Shown: positions 8,812 through 19,433, counted from the stretch's first letter. The stretch is 64,000 bases of DNA from Saprospiraceae bacterium (GCA_016717655.1 JADKFC010000003.1:338707-402706), one strand, 5' to 3'. The notes: a model not told the origin generated them from the sequence alone. A program made the numbers and translations.

Positions 8812-9538
8812 TTATTTTTTGGCAGGACGGATCCTTAGCAATTCCAGCGACTTTCTAATGGAATGAGGCTGAGACCAATCTTGGTGACCGGGAATGGTAA
8901 TGGCAATGTCTGTAAATGTTGACACTACCCTTTCAAGAGACGTAGGCCAGGCTTCGGTATTGGCATCACTGAGATTACCCAATGTTGATGACTCATAACT
9001 TTTAACCAGGCAGCCACCAAAAAGTACCTTGTCATGGGGTACATAGATGACAATGTTGTCGGGAGAATGCCCTTCGCCAGGATAAAAGGTTTGAACTTGA
9101 AGTTGACCTACCCTGAAAGTGGTATCGGATACAAAAATATGGGAGGCAATTTTTCACCTTTCTCAAGACACAATTTTTTGGTAAATGCACTAGAGTAAGT
9201 GGGTATGTTTTTTCATTATAATACTGGAGCCCTGCGGTCCTGTCATCATGGAAATGAGTAGAGATGACCCCAATGGCTTTGGCCCCAAATTTGGTAATTG
9301 TGTCCAAAAGCGCTTGAAACTGAGTCGTGTCCCACGGTGTATCAATGACAAGCGCCTGACTACTATCAATGACCAGCATACCATTGGAAGGAAACTTAAG
9401 TGTGCCTAAATCTCTGTATGTTGTAAAAACATAACAATGCGGACTCACTTTTTGGATCTTCAAAGGAGGTTGAGCCTGGATCAAGATGGCGAATAATATT
9501 AAACATAAGCCCCAAATATATTTAGTCATTTCATTCAT
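8812..9538 (-). CDS. Subclass B1 metallo-beta-lactamase (frameshifted twice in this sequence)
   Basis: Restoring one A at each of two A runs on the coding strand (T6 at 9208-9213 and T5 at 9150-9154 on the + strand) gives about 242 residues, the normal B1 length. A signal peptide precedes the MBL core. All six B1 zinc ligands are readable: HFHDD (His, His, Asp), GEGHSPDN (His), GGCLVKS (Cys) and PGHQDW (His). The Cys in the GGC motif separates B1 from B2, B3 and ordinary MBL-fold hydrolases. Known activity: zinc-dependent beta-lactam hydrolysis in the periplasm, often including carbapenems; the actual spectrum is unknown. It follows ligA by 3 bases, so it is probably transcribed with galE and ligA. 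As given, the frame breaks after about 95 residues. Confidence 0.8.
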
Positions 9539-9541
9539 GAC

Positions 9542-11671
9542 TCATGGCTCTATCTTCTGTATGGCATCAACAAATTCTTGTTCTGTCATGATTTCTACCG
9601 TTCCCAAAGACTTTGCTTTGGTCAGCTTAGATCCGGCTTTTTCACCCACAACCAGGATGTTGAGGTTGCTGCTGACAGCTGATATATTTTTGGCTCCGTG
9701 TTTGGCAGCCAGTTCTTCCGCCTGTTTTCTGCCCATGGATGTAAGTGTACCTGTAAACAGAATGGTCTTTCCCGAAAAGATGCCATCAGCCGCCACTTCC
9801 AGAGGTTTGTCGTCGTCGGTCTGGGCTAGGTTCACCCCATAACCTTCCATACGATGCAGCATGGCAATATTGGCCTCATCGTTAAAATATTCGATGACAT
9901 TGTCTGCAACTACCGGCCCGATGTCTTTGATGTCTAAAAACTTTTCACGACTCCAGTGCTGAAGATCTAAAACGTGGGAGATTTGCTCTGCAATCAGTTT
10001 GGATGCTTTTTTGCCCAGGTGGTGTATAGATAGGGAATGCAAGAGTTTGTGAATCGGATTTTTCCGGGCTTTTTCGATTGACGTTCTTAATTTCTCAGCA
10101 GACTTGACACCAAAACCTTCGAGATTAGCAATTTTATCGTAATCTAGATTATAAATATCCGCCATGTCGTTTAACCAGCCCATGTCATAAAACCGCTCAA
10201 CGTAGGATTTGCCAAAGCCATCAATGTCCATGGCATCCTTGCTCACATGGAAAATCATTCGTTGTAAGTCTTGTTTGCCGCAAATACAATGTGGGCAACG
10301 CCAGGCAGATTCTCCTTCTTCCTTTACCAGGGCTACCGGGGTGGACTCCGTATTAACGGGACAAAACTCGGGAAATTCGATGATGGATTCTGACCCATCT
10401 CTTAATTCCTCCATGCTTTTGACAATATAGGGAATAACGTCTCCTGCTCTTTCCACCAAAACCGTATCTCCCAGTCTGATGTCTTTGCCTTTGATAAAAT
10501 CTTCATTGTGCAAAGAGATAGAACTAACTGTAACCCCAGCCAGGGCAATGGGTTGAATTTTAGCTACCGGTGTAATGCTGCCAATTTTACCAACCTGGTA
10601 TTCTACTGCCAGTAGTTTGGAGGTAGCTTGTTTGGCTTTAAACTTAAAGGCAATGGCCCATCTGGGGTGGTGGGCAGTACTGCCACAAATTTCCTGCAGG
10701 GCATAGTCGTTTACCTTTACTACCATGCCGTCTATTTCGTAATCATAGCTATCTCTTTTTTCCTGCCAGTCGAGACAAAAACGCACTACTTCTTCTATAC
10801 CTGTGCATAGCTTTTTTTCTGCTTTGGGTATTTTAAAGCCCAATTCTCCTAATTTTTCAATATTGCCAAAATGGGTATTGAATTGTGAGAATCGGTTGTT
10901 GCCTTCTGCATCAACTGCATAGGCTGCCTGGAACATAAAAGCCTCGATGCCCCTGCGTTTTGTCTCCATGGGGTCTTTGGTTCTCAAACCGCCTGTGGCT
11001 GCATTTCTGGGGTTAGCAAACAAGACCTGGCCCTCGTCTTCCCGGTTTTGATTGATGGCTTCGAAGTTTTTTTTGCTGATGAGGGCCTCACCGCGAAGTT
11101 CAACTCTTTTCATTCCCAAGGAGGAAAAGGGAGCCCTAAGCGGTACGCTTTGCAGCACTTTAATATTTTGAGTAATCTCTTCACCTTCGAGTCCATTGCC
11201 ACGCGTAGCTGCCCTTACTAAGATGTCGTCTTCATAGACCAGGGCAATGCTGCCACCATCAAATTTGGGTTCTACTGCATAAATTATTTTTTCTTCAGCC
11301 GGGATTCCGGTTAGTTTTTTTATCTGGGCATCAAAATCTTTAAGGTCTTCTTCATTATAAGAATTCTCCAGACTGAGCATGGGCACAATGTGTTTGACCG
11401 TATTAAATGATGTGATGAGGTCTGTTGCCACACGTTGGCTGGGTGAATCGGCACTTATCAATTCCGGATGCGCTGTTTCGATGGCCTGCAGCTGTTTGAA
11501 CAGGAGGTCATATTCGTGGTCCGAAATAACAGGATCGTTTTGGATGTAATACTTCCATTCGTGGAACCGAAGAATGGACTTTAATGAATCCAGCTCTTTG
11601 ATTCCTGCAGGGTGGTTTAGGAAGTGTTTTGAATCTTCGTAGTATTTTTTTTGTATTTCGGCTGGATACAT
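9542..11671 (-). CDS. ligA: NAD-dependent DNA ligase LigA
   Basis: 709 residues, slightly longer than the usual 670. The adenylation motif is VEPKFDGG, with the AMP-accepting Lys at 136. Next come the OB-fold region, a zinc finger, helix-hairpin-helix repeats and a C-terminal BRCT domain (from about residue 635, GKTILFTGTLTSMGRKQAE). The zinc finger reads CPVN followed by RCPHCIC, so the second canonical Cys appears as Asn; this may be a lineage variant. Function: sealing nicks during replication and repair, using NAD+ as the AMP donor. It lies 6 bases after galE and 3 bases before the beta-lactamase gene. Confidence 0.96.
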   Translation of the reverse strand: MYPAEIQKKYYEDSKHFLNHPAGIKELDSLKSILRFHEWKYYIQNDPVISDHEYDLLFKQLQAIETAHPELISADSPSQRVATDLITSFNTVKHIVPMLSLENSYNEEDLKDFDAQIKKLTGIPAEEKIIYAVEPKFDGGSIALVYEDDILVRAATRGNGLEGEEITQNIKVLQSVPLRAPFSSLGMKRVELRGEALISKKNFEAINQNREDEGQVLFANPRNAATGGLRTKDPMETKRRGIEAFMFQAAYAVDAEGNNRFSQFNTHFGNIEKLGELGFKIPKAEKKLCTGIEEVVRFCLDWQEKRDSYDYEIDGMVVKVNDYALQEICGSTAHHPRWAIAFKFKAKQATSKLLAVEYQVGKIGSITPVAKIQPIALAGVTVSSISLHNEDFIKGKDIRLGDTVLVERAGDVIPYIVKSMEELRDGSESIIEFPEFCPVNTESTPVALVKEEGESAWRCPHCICGKQDLQRMIFHVSKDAMDIDGFGKSYVERFYDMGWLNDMADIYNLDYDKIANLEGFGVKSAEKLRTSIEKARKNPIHKLLHSLSIHHLGKKASKLIAEQISHVLDLQHWSREKFLDIKDIGPVVADNVIEYFNDEANIAMLHRMEGYGVNLAQTDDDKPLEVAADGIFSGKTILFTGTLTSMGRKQAEELAAKHGAKNISAVSSNLNILVVGEKAGSKLTKAKSLGTVEIMTEQEFVDAIQKIEP

Positions 11672-11677
11672 AATGAC

Positions 11678-12691
11678 TTAGTTTTTATTTCTGTTGACTT
11701 CCCACTGCCAGGCAGTCTTCATAATATCTTCAATGTTGTATTTTGGATTCCAATTTAATACTTTTTGGGCTTTGGTATAATCACTATAGATGGCCACCAC
11801 ATCTCCTTCCCTTCGTGCAGTGATTGAATAATTTAATTTCATTCCTGTGGTGCTTTCAAAGGCTGCAATCGCCTCCAGTACCGTAACTCCCTGTCCGATA
11901 CCAAGGTTAAATATTGAGATCAAATCTTCTGAACGATTGTTGATAAGGTAGTCCATTGCCAGGGTATGCGCTGCTGCCAGATCGCATACATGAACAAAAT
12001 CACGAATGCAACTTCCGTCGCGTGTTGGATAGTCGTTTCCAAATACTTGCAAGGAAGCACGTTTACCAATGGCAGTTTCGGTGATTACCGGCACAAGATT
12101 CTGGGGTGTTTGTCTGGGCGATTCTCCAATTAGACCTGAAGGGTGTGCACCTGCAGGATTAAAATATCGAAGTAAGGCTGCCTTCATTCCTGTTTTTGCA
12201 ATAGCGTCCATGATGATGGTTTCTCCCATTTGTTTGGTCCTACCATAGGCCGAAGCTGCAGGTTGAAGGGGCGTATCTTCGGTGACGGGTGATTTTTCTA
12301 CGTTTCCATAAACCGTACAGCTGGAACTAAATACAAAGGCCTTACAGCCATTTTGTGCAGCGGCATCCATGGTATTGATCAGACTCAAAAGGTTGTTTCT
12401 AAAGTATTCGAGGGGGATTTCCATTGACTCGCCCACTGCTTTAAGGGCTGCAAAATGGATGACACCATCCGGTTTTTCTGCCTCAAACATTTTTCGGGTG
12501 GCGGCTGAATCACAGAGATCTATGTTGTAGTGCTTCACCTTTTTGTGGGTGAGGGCTTCCACTCCTTCTAAGACAGAAGCTTCAGAATTTATACCATTGT
12601 CTGCAGAGATAACCTCGATGCCGTGGGTTTGAAGGTCTACTATGGTATGGCTGCCAATGTAGCCGGTGCCCCCTGTTACAAGTATTTTCAT
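11678..12691 (-). CDS. galE: UDP-glucose 4-epimerase
   Basis: 337 residues from MKILVTGGTGYIGSH, the NAD-binding Rossmann start; an in-frame upstream extension to 12832 lacks family character. The SDR catalytic motifs are SSSCTVYG and YGRTK, and the substrate-binding region with YFNPAGAHPSG is present. Reaction: interconversion of UDP-glucose and UDP-galactose, supplying galactose for surface polysaccharides. It is the first gene of a galE-ligA-metallo-beta-lactamase run and diverges from cysQ across a 132-base gap. Confidence 0.95.
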   Translation of the reverse strand: MKILVTGGTGYIGSHTIVDLQTHGIEVISADNGINSEASVLEGVEALTHKKVKHYNIDLCDSAATRKMFEAEKPDGVIHFAALKAVGESMEIPLEYFRNNLLSLINTMDAAAQNGCKAFVFSSSCTVYGNVEKSPVTEDTPLQPAASAYGRTKQMGETIIMDAIAKTGMKAALLRYFNPAGAHPSGLIGESPRQTPQNLVPVITETAIGKRASLQVFGNDYPTRDGSCIRDFVHVCDLAAAHTLAMDYLINNRSEDLISIFNLGIGQGVTVLEAIAAFESTTGMKLNYSITARREGDVVAIYSDYTKAQKVLNWNPKYNIEDIMKTAWQWEVNRNKN

Positions 12692-12720
12692 GATTTGAGT
12701 AAAATTTGATGCAATGATAC

Positions 12721-12728
12721 TATATTTG
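12721..12728 (+). promoter_or_regulatory. Possible -7 element for cysQ (TATATTTG)
   Basis: TAnnTTTG match in the galE/cysQ divergent gap, with a TTTG at 12694-12697 that could be the -33 box (23-base spacing, on the long side). It would leave a 5' leader of about 90 bases. Confidence 0.35.
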
Positions 12729-12823
12729 GCGGTCCTAAAAAAACGGATATCCCTTAAATCAAACATTAGAACATCAAAATAAAGTGCCACAACAAAGGGT
12801 GGCCGGATGAAAAAATTTGAGAC

Positions 12824-13615
12824 ATGGAGCAATACGCATCATTGTTTGGTTTGATGGGAGAACTCAATTCCATTGTTAAAAAGGCCGGAGATGCCATACT
12901 TAAGGTATATGGCGGTGAGAGTTATGGAGTGCAAATAAAGGCCGATGACTCGCCTGTCACGCTGGCCGACATTGCAGCCAACGAAGTTATCTGTGAAGGA
13001 TTGCTAAAACTAGACCCTGGCATTCCTTTTTTGTCGGAAGAAAACATGGAAATTCCGTATGAGGTTCGCAGGAATTACGAATACTTTTGGTTGATTGACC
13101 CGCTGGATGGCACCAAAGAATTTGTGAAGCAGAATGGACAATTTACCGTAAATGTGTGTCTGGTTCACCGCACCAGGGCTGTGTTAGGCCTGGTCTTTGT
13201 GCCCGTTGAGCAAACCATGTACTATGCACTTTCAGGACATGGGGCTTTTATGGAAAAAAGTGACAGGCCGGTTTGTCGCCTGGAGTGTGCCACATTTTCA
13301 ACCGCTCAAAAAGGTTTGAGGATACCCTGCTCCTTATCCCATGTCAACACCGATACCAAAAACTATATTCAACAGTATGCGGATCCGGTACTCATGCCAA
13401 GAGGCAGTGCCCTCAAATTTATGATGCTGGCCAATGCTGAAGCCGACTTGTATCCCCGTTTGGCCCCAACCATGGAATGGGACACAGCCGCACCACAGAT
13501 CATTGTGGAAGAGGCCGGAGGCGTAGTACTCAACTATGAAACCATGGAACCTTTGCAATACAATAAGGAGAGCCTGGTCAACCCTGGCTTTGTAGCATTT
13601 GGAAAAAGAAGTTAA
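12824..13615 (+). CDS. cysQ: 3'(2'),5'-bisphosphate nucleotidase CysQ (inositol monophosphatase family)
   Basis: 263 residues. Lithium-sensitive phosphatase motifs are present: FLSEEN near residue 68, WLIDPLDGTKEF near 90 (metal-binding Asp residues) and WDTAAPQIIVEEAGG near 218. The KEF after DGT and the overall length favour CysQ over inositol monophosphatase. Reaction: removal of the 3' phosphate from PAP or PAPS in sulfate assimilation, giving AMP or APS. No other sulfur genes are nearby. The downstream gene is convergent at 13625. Confidence 0.92.
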   Translation: MEQYASLFGLMGELNSIVKKAGDAILKVYGGESYGVQIKADDSPVTLADIAANEVICEGLLKLDPGIPFLSEENMEIPYEVRRNYEYFWLIDPLDGTKEFVKQNGQFTVNVCLVHRTRAVLGLVFVPVEQTMYYALSGHGAFMEKSDRPVCRLECATFSTAQKGLRIPCSLSHVNTDTKNYIQQYADPVLMPRGSALKFMMLANAEADLYPRLAPTMEWDTAAPQIIVEEAGGVVLNYETMEPLQYNKESLVNPGFVAFGKRS

Positions 13616-13624
13616 GGTTTACTA

Positions 13625-14967
13625 TTAAAACCTGAACTCATAACCCAGATGGGCACCAACAAACTGGTATTTCTGCACGGTGCCATAACCTTGCGAGTTG
13701 AAAGCAGAAGGTATAAATCTTCCTCTCAAGGCGAGGAACAGATTGCCTGGTCCCATTGCTTTTTTGACATAGACACTGGCAAAGCCACTTACTCCCAACG
13801 AAGGTTTAAATGCAGCGGCTGTTTTAACATCTACAAAGCCGTTGACTGAGGAAAGGATGTTGCCCTTACTTACGAGGGCCAGATTGAAATAGGCACCAGC
13901 TTCTGCACCCAGGCTCCAACTCTCAAAATCTTTTTCATAAAATAAAGAAAGAGGGATGTCAAAGGTGCTGAGTGTATAATGCGATTTTGTGGTGCCGGTT
14001 ACCCTGGTTTGGGTAATGATGTCGCCATAAATAGTAGTAATGGTGTCTCCGGTTTGAGAAACTGTTATGGAAATAATGCCTTGGGTAGTATCACTTTTTA
14101 AATAGGTGTATTGGAGGTTCATCCTTTCGGTGAGTCGACTGTAATGAAATCCAGTGCTTACGCCCCAGTTGCTACCGGGTCGCTGAAGTCGGGCATAGAG
14201 AGCTGCCTGGAGCCCTTCCAGACTTTTTTCACTTTCATTTCTTAAAGAGTAGGTTTCAGGTGCCGGGTTGGATTCAGGACTTAATTTTTTAAAGGGTCTG
14301 AAATACCCCACTTCCGGAATCAGAGATAGTTTCATGGTTCGATTTTTTCGAAACGTGGGACATTCCACTTCTCTGTTTAAGGTCACCCTGTTTTCTGTGG
14401 TCAAACCCATATTGAGGTTTGATATAGACGATAAAGAGGTTGCCTCCCTCTCTTCGACTGTGGGATTTTCTGCTTCAACCCAGTTAGTAATCTTGATTAT
14501 ATTGTGGTCTGAATTTGCATGCTCTTCGTTTGAGATAGGATTGGAAGGGGTAGAGTTGGAATTATTGAAATTTTGAATTTTGAGATGTTGCCAGAAAAAC
14601 TTTGTTTTTTAACGGGAGATGAAGGTGCTGTGTTTTCAATATTTAGCTTGCCGGCTTGTGGCACAGCTGTGGAATTTGCAAAATCAGCGGCAGGAACTGT
14701 AATAGCCTTTGATGGAGCAGAAGCTACAAAATTCTGAGTGGTTGTAGTCATAGACAGATGACTTTGGTTTGCATTCACCCAGGCAAAAGTGCCCAGAGCT
14801 ACCAGGGTAAATCCGGTAAAAAACCAAAGTACCATGGGTCTTTTTTTCTTTTTAGGTGCACGGATGGCATCCATCAACCAGGCAACATCAACCGGTTCTT
14901 CTGCATTTTGCAGGGTTGTCTTAATCGAATGTTCAAAATTTCTATAATTCATTGTAGTCCTATGCAT
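13625..14967 (-). CDS. Anti-sigma-like membrane protein fused to an outer-membrane-type beta-barrel (one frameshift)
   Basis: As given, the frame breaks near 14571-14581, in A-rich sequence on the coding strand. Adding one base joins both halves into about 447 residues. The N-terminal 50 residues are cytoplasmic and end in a Lys-rich patch. A single membrane helix follows (PMVLWFFTGFTLVALGTF), then a Ser/Thr/Pro/Asn-rich linker, then about 260 residues of alternating beta strands ending in an aromatic residue (GYEFRF), like the outer-membrane-beta-barrel families of Bacteroidota. The gene starts 5 bases after the ECF sigma factor stop. That position fits an anti-sigma or signal-relay role for the N-terminal part, but no known anti-sigma domain was recognised. 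Confidence 0.7.
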
Positions 14968-14972
14968 TAATG

Positions 14973-15533
14973 TTAAGTACCCACTTTTGCGTAAAGTTTT
15001 TCGGTAAAGTTTTCATTTTGTAAAATTTCAACCAACTTGTTTCGAGCCTTGCACAAGGTCGATCGGGAGGTGCTTTCGGTGATGTTCAGCATCTCGGCTA
15101 TCTCCCCGTGGTTATAACCTTCGATGATGTTGAGATTAAAAATAACATACTGGCTGTGTGGCAATCGGGTTAAGAGGGCCATGATGTCTTCTTTTCCCAT
15201 AGTGCTGTATACATCCGGTACCTCGGCAAAGGCATTGGTATCGATGGCGGTCTCTTCCAGGGTATGAATCTCATACATGGTTTTAATGGTTTTAAGACTG
15301 CAATTGACCGCAATTCTGCGCAACCATCCTTCGATTGAGCCACTGCCAGAATAAGAGTTAATGTATTTAAAAGCATTGATAAAAGTTTCCTGTAGCGCGT
15401 CTTTAGCGAGATCTCTGTCATGGGTATAACGCATACACAAAGCCATCAGTCTGGTGGCATACAACTGCACCAGACTGTTTTGGCATTTTTCGTTGCCGTT
15501 TTTACACCCTTGTATGATCTCTTCTAACTCCAA
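14973..15533 (-). CDS. ECF-type RNA polymerase sigma factor
   Basis: 186 residues. Region 2 (about 20-90) has the typical LAKDALQETFINAFKYI core-binding segment. Region 4 (about 125-180) has the helix-turn-helix YNHGEIAEMLNITESTSRS. Such factors redirect RNA polymerase to envelope-related promoters. The preceding gene is a surface lipoprotein (ends 13 bases upstream) and the following gene is a membrane/barrel fusion, so the three probably form one transcription unit. Confidence 0.93.
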   Translation of the reverse strand: MELEEIIQGCKNGNEKCQNSLVQLYATRLMALCMRYTHDRDLAKDALQETFINAFKYINSYSGSGSIEGWLRRIAVNCSLKTIKTMYEIHTLEETAIDTNAFAEVPDVYSTMGKEDIMALLTRLPHSQYVIFNLNIIEGYNHGEIAEMLNITESTSRSTLCKARNKLVEILQNENFTEKLYAKVGT

Positions 15534-15546
15534 GTTTACAGCGGCT

Positions 15547-17792
15547 TTATTTTATTTCAAATTTTCGGAAGGCTACATAGCAGCCCGTATTTTCATCTGT
15601 AACCACTGCATAGTATAACCCTTTTGATAAGGTTTTCGCTGCATTGGCTGCTGAGAGATCCGTATTTAAATCAGTGGTCTTAAATATTTTGATATCACCG
15701 ATAACACAATCAATACAATTGGATGCTGTGGCAACCACTGCATATCCATCGTTGCAAGTACCGCAGGTAGTGGCAAATGGAGTGACATTCAAAGAATCCA
15801 TACGTGGGAGGCTTATGTTGAATACGCGTTCACAGTTGGTACCAACCAGGATGATGTTAAACTGAAAGCCTGTATTAAAAACACTTAGGTTTTCTGTAGA
15901 GTTAATTGCGGTCTGTATGTTTGCTCCTGTTATATATCCTTGTGTGAAAGGTGATGAACTTAGACTAAAGATATCTTTATTACATGAGATAGGAGTGGGT
16001 GATACAAAAAGATTACTGGCCAGAAATGCGGAACATCCCTGGTTTGAACATCCATTGGCATCGGTAATTGTTAAACAATAAGTACCTGCTGTTGCCGGTG
16101 AAATGGTTTCTGTTGTAGCGCCGTTGCTCCACTGGTACGAGAAAGGAGCGACTCCACCGTATATGTTAGCTTTGAGTTTGTCTTCACAACCCCCGCTTAC
16201 ATAGAAACTCAACTGGCCTTTGAATTCAATGCAGAAGGTTTTATCACAATTGGCTGTTACATCGGTCACTGTTACACAATAGATGGTAAATACAGAATCC
16301 AGCGAATTTAATTGGATAGAGGGAGTCGTTTTACCATTGCTCCATTTGTAGGTGTAATTACCACTGCCGTTGCTGAGATCCACTGCAAACAAATTATCAC
16401 AATTGTAGTTGATGCTGCCCGTAAATGCGCATCCAGCATCGCACACATCCAATACAGAAGGTTGGGCATTATCTACATTTTTTATTTGTATTTCGCTGGC
16501 TTCTCCCGTTGCTTCGTTGTAGGCAAAAATCTTGTAGGTATCAAAATTTTCACACAACAACCAACTTAGATCTTCTTCAAATAAGCCTTCTGCATTGGCC
16601 TTAAATACTTTTCTCAGGTTTTCAGTTTCAAAAACCACAATGGCGTTGGGTAAGGCGGTACCTGCACATACCACACTGCCCTTTACAATGAGTTGCTCAT
16701 TATTGATTTCCACTACAAAGGTATTGAGTTGGGTGTTGTTGCTCAACGGTTCAATTTCTTTGGTAAACACCGGATTGGTACAAAAGCCACCTGTGTAGAC
16801 ATAAAAAGTGAGTTTTACACCCTTGGGCATCTTGCCACAAAATTCTCCATTTTCATCGGTTTGACCTGCTGAGCTATATAGACCCTCCGCCTCCACACGA
16901 ATCCAGGCATTTTTTAAGGGTTCGTTGTTTTGATTGACCACTTTTCCACACACTTCTATCAATGGGAAAGGAGCATCACAGTTCCAAAACTAAAGTGAGA
17001 CACTTCACCCGTATAATTATTGTTAACAAGGGTAGCCACACCTTCTTCCTTCCACCTGCCCTTTGATTCGTCGAATGACCAAAGACCAATGGTGGCTGGT
17101 TTTGATTTACTTTGAGCCGGAATGCTGAAAGAAACTTTTTTGCCATTGCCAAGCTGTAGTTCTTCACCTGAGGTACTGCGCAGCTCTACAGCAAACATAC
17201 CGGCTGTTCCCAGTACCACGGTTCTTTTGTTTGCATCGTCGGCTACCAGGGCACCCGGCATGGTAGCATTGAGCTGGGGATCAATGGCAGAGATCAACTT
17301 TGCACTTACTTCTACCGATCCATTAAAGGGTGCTCCACCGGCATCTACTATGGCACCAGCGGGAAAGATGAGTGTACCACCACCCGAAATGTCGATGGCA
17401 CCTCCTTTTTCTGCATCGAGGATCTTACCTTTTTCAAGCGCCAAAAGTCTGACATCAGAGTAATTTCTTGAAGCTTTAGGGTAGACCATATCGGAGCCCA
17501 AAAAATACCCGTTTTTGCGAACGGTGAGGTAGGTTCCGTTTTTGTCCATTTTTACATTCTCAAAAGAGAAGACTCCAAATTGATTGGTCCTAGTGTTGGC
17601 GCTGTATATCTGCACAACGGCATCTGCCACCGGGCGATTGTTTTCGTCGTACACAGTACCCAGGATGCTGCCGGTTGTCTCCTTCACAACCTCTGCGGTA
17701 AAGGTTGTCAACTGCTCTGATGACTCATTGAATTCATCCTTGTGGCAAGAGATAAAAAAAAGCAAACTAAAAAAGAAAATAATGAAGCGCAT
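15547..17792 (-). CDS. Surface lipoprotein with carboxypeptidase-regulatory-like and SprB-type repeats (one frameshift)
   Basis: The sequence as given splits this into 277- and 471-residue frames that overlap by four bases. Adding one base to the A4 run at 16986-16989 makes the junction read HFSFWNCDAPFPLIEV and gives about 748 residues. A lipobox (FFISC, Cys16) predicts a lipoprotein. Residues about 35-110 look like a CarboxypepD_reg beta-sandwich. A second such domain starts at the junction (VCGKVVNQNNEPLKNAW). Two or more SprB-like repeats follow (YTYKWSNGKTT, FSYQWSNGATT). No T9SS tail. It heads the run lipoprotein, ECF sigma, membrane/barrel protein. Function unknown; a surface or adhesin role is inferred from the repeats. 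Confidence 0.72.
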
Positions 17793-18422
17793 TATGGCTG
17801 TTTGTGGATTAAAATTAAGTTTAAATCTCTATTTAAAGGGATTACTTTTATTAGAGGACTATTTTGAGTTGAACGCTCCCTGAGAAAACGAAAAAAATCT
17901 GTTTTTTTTATGGTTCAACTGGTTATTTCAGCTCGTTGGGAGCAGATCAGGTTTTTTCAATTCTTCTTTTTCAAAATTGGGTTATTGAAAGGCAATAGAT
18001 TACGTATGGAATTAATTAATATGAGTGAAAAAATGTTTTGGTTGTCCTCAAAATATTTGAATTAAAAATGACATAAGTATCAGATATACAGTAGTATACG
18101 AAGTTGTTTTTCCTGAAAAATATAAATTTCAAATAACTGAAATATAAAGTTGAGCATCTGTTTAGTTTTTACACTCCATTCAAAACTCAATGTTTTATGA
18201 TTATGGATTTTAATAACCATCTGAAATTTTGAGAGGTGGACATTTTATTCATCTGGTTTTTTTTGAAGACAGTGGTATTATGGAATATTTTGATGAGATT
18301 AAACAAGAAAGGTATTTTCAAGTTTGGACAGTATCTATTTTACTAATCTTAGATAAACAAACTCCCGTGAAACCTTTGCTCCACGGGATTAAAAAACTTA
18401 AGTAAAAATGTATTTTGGGGTT
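17793..18422. other. Non-coding stretch, 630 bases
   Basis: A/T-rich sequence between two reverse-strand transcription units. Only short open frames of about 50 codons with no recognisable content are present. It holds the terminator at 18364-18387; the rest presumably contains the promoter of the lipoprotein gene, though no clear TAnnTTTG box was found there. Confidence 0.5.
18364..18387 (-). terminator. Stem-loop terminator of the DUF4252-like gene
   Basis: Inverted repeat CCCGTG (18364-18369) and CACGGG (18382-18387), 36 bases after the stop at 18423. On the minus strand it is followed by a T-rich tail (TTTGTTT), as in an intrinsic terminator. Confidence 0.65.
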
Positions 18423-19172
18423 TTATTCGATCACGATTAATTTTTTCTTCAGGTTGATTCCCTTGTTTTCAAATTCGATGAAGTAGTTGCTGGAAGGAAG
18501 AGCATCACCATTGAGTCTGAAGCTGGTAGCATCCAGGCTTTGCTGGTGTACTGTGCGGCCATTCATATCAATGACTTTTACAGTACCGCCTACCATTTTT
18601 TCAGGTACTTCGAGATTGACTTCGCTACCCCTTTTTACTGGATTGGGATACACTTTTACATCATCCATGCCCAGGTCTGATAAGCCCTGAATGCTGCCAA
18701 AGTGATCATTCTGTAATTTGCTGGTGAGCTTGCTGATTTCATTGAGGTCGATTTCACCAATCAGGTGAAAGACTACAAATTCGCTATCTGCAGCTACAAT
18801 ACCGATCAGTTCATGGATAATGTCATGGCTCTCGTCAACCAAAATGGCAACATTGGTTTCTTTGTCTTTAACACGGATCAATTCATCAAATCCCTTTACT
18901 TTGGCAATACCGGCCTTGAACTCAGATTGGGGATTGCTTAAGCCACCTACTCTGATAAGGTCAAATGATTTGATTTTTGAAATGAGGTCGTGGGCCTCTC
19001 TGTTTTCACCCTCTTTGGTAAGGGTTGCAGCAATGTTAAACATTCTTTCTCCTACCTGGACACGGGTGATATCTTCGCGGTCAAGAAGGTGGGAATAGTT
19101 GGTTTCAATAAAATTTTGAGCATACGAAAAACTTGTAAATAGAAGGCAAACCAAAAAGAATATAGATCTCAT
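18423..19172 (-). CDS. DUF4252-like exported protein with T9SS sorting domain
   Basis: 249 residues from MRSIFFLVC, the start of a clear signal peptide cut near SYAQ; the longer frame to 19241 adds 23 polar residues and is not preferred. Residues about 30-160 resemble DUF4252, with the pattern of paired beta strands and a final IGEIDLNEISKL segment. The C-terminal 75 residues form a T9SS type A domain (VYPNPVKRG start, KKKLIVIE end). DUF4252 proteins are common in Bacteroidota and of unknown role. It stands alone, with its own terminator. Confidence 0.75.
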   Translation of the reverse strand: MRSIFFLVCLLFTSFSYAQNFIETNYSHLLDREDITRVQVGERMFNIAATLTKEGENREAHDLISKIKSFDLIRVGGLSNPQSEFKAGIAKVKGFDELIRVKDKETNVAILVDESHDIIHELIGIVAADSEFVVFHLIGEIDLNEISKLTSKLQNDHFGSIQGLSDLGMDDVKVYPNPVKRGSEVNLEVPEKMVGGTVKVIDMNGRTVHQQSLDATSFRLNGDALPSSNYFIEFENKGINLKKKLIVIE

Positions 19173-19433
19173 GATAGATGGTTGTTTAGATGTAAAAAAG
19201 TGTTTTAATTCCGGTTTCCCGGAGGTCTTGTTGGTTGACAAGATTTGCGCATATTGTCTTAACTCTTCCTTGACGCTTATGGTTAAAAAAATGTTACAGG
19301 GCTTTTTGTAATTGTTTTCATTTTATCGACGAAATGCCGGTTAAAAGGATATAAGGGCAGGAAAAGGAAGGAGAAAATATTGTTTTTTAATGATAAATGG
19401 CAAAAAACTACCATTGATGATCAAAACCAAACA

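Noticed and set aside
16959..16962. ATGA overlap of two genes, lipoprotein and repeat protein
   Set aside because: Adding one base to the adjacent A4 run gives a continuous protein with a sensible junction, so the overlap is accidental.
17793..18422. 51-codon open frame in the 630-base gap
   Set aside because: Low-complexity, Phe/Lys-rich, no signal or family resemblance; expected by chance in A/T-rich DNA.
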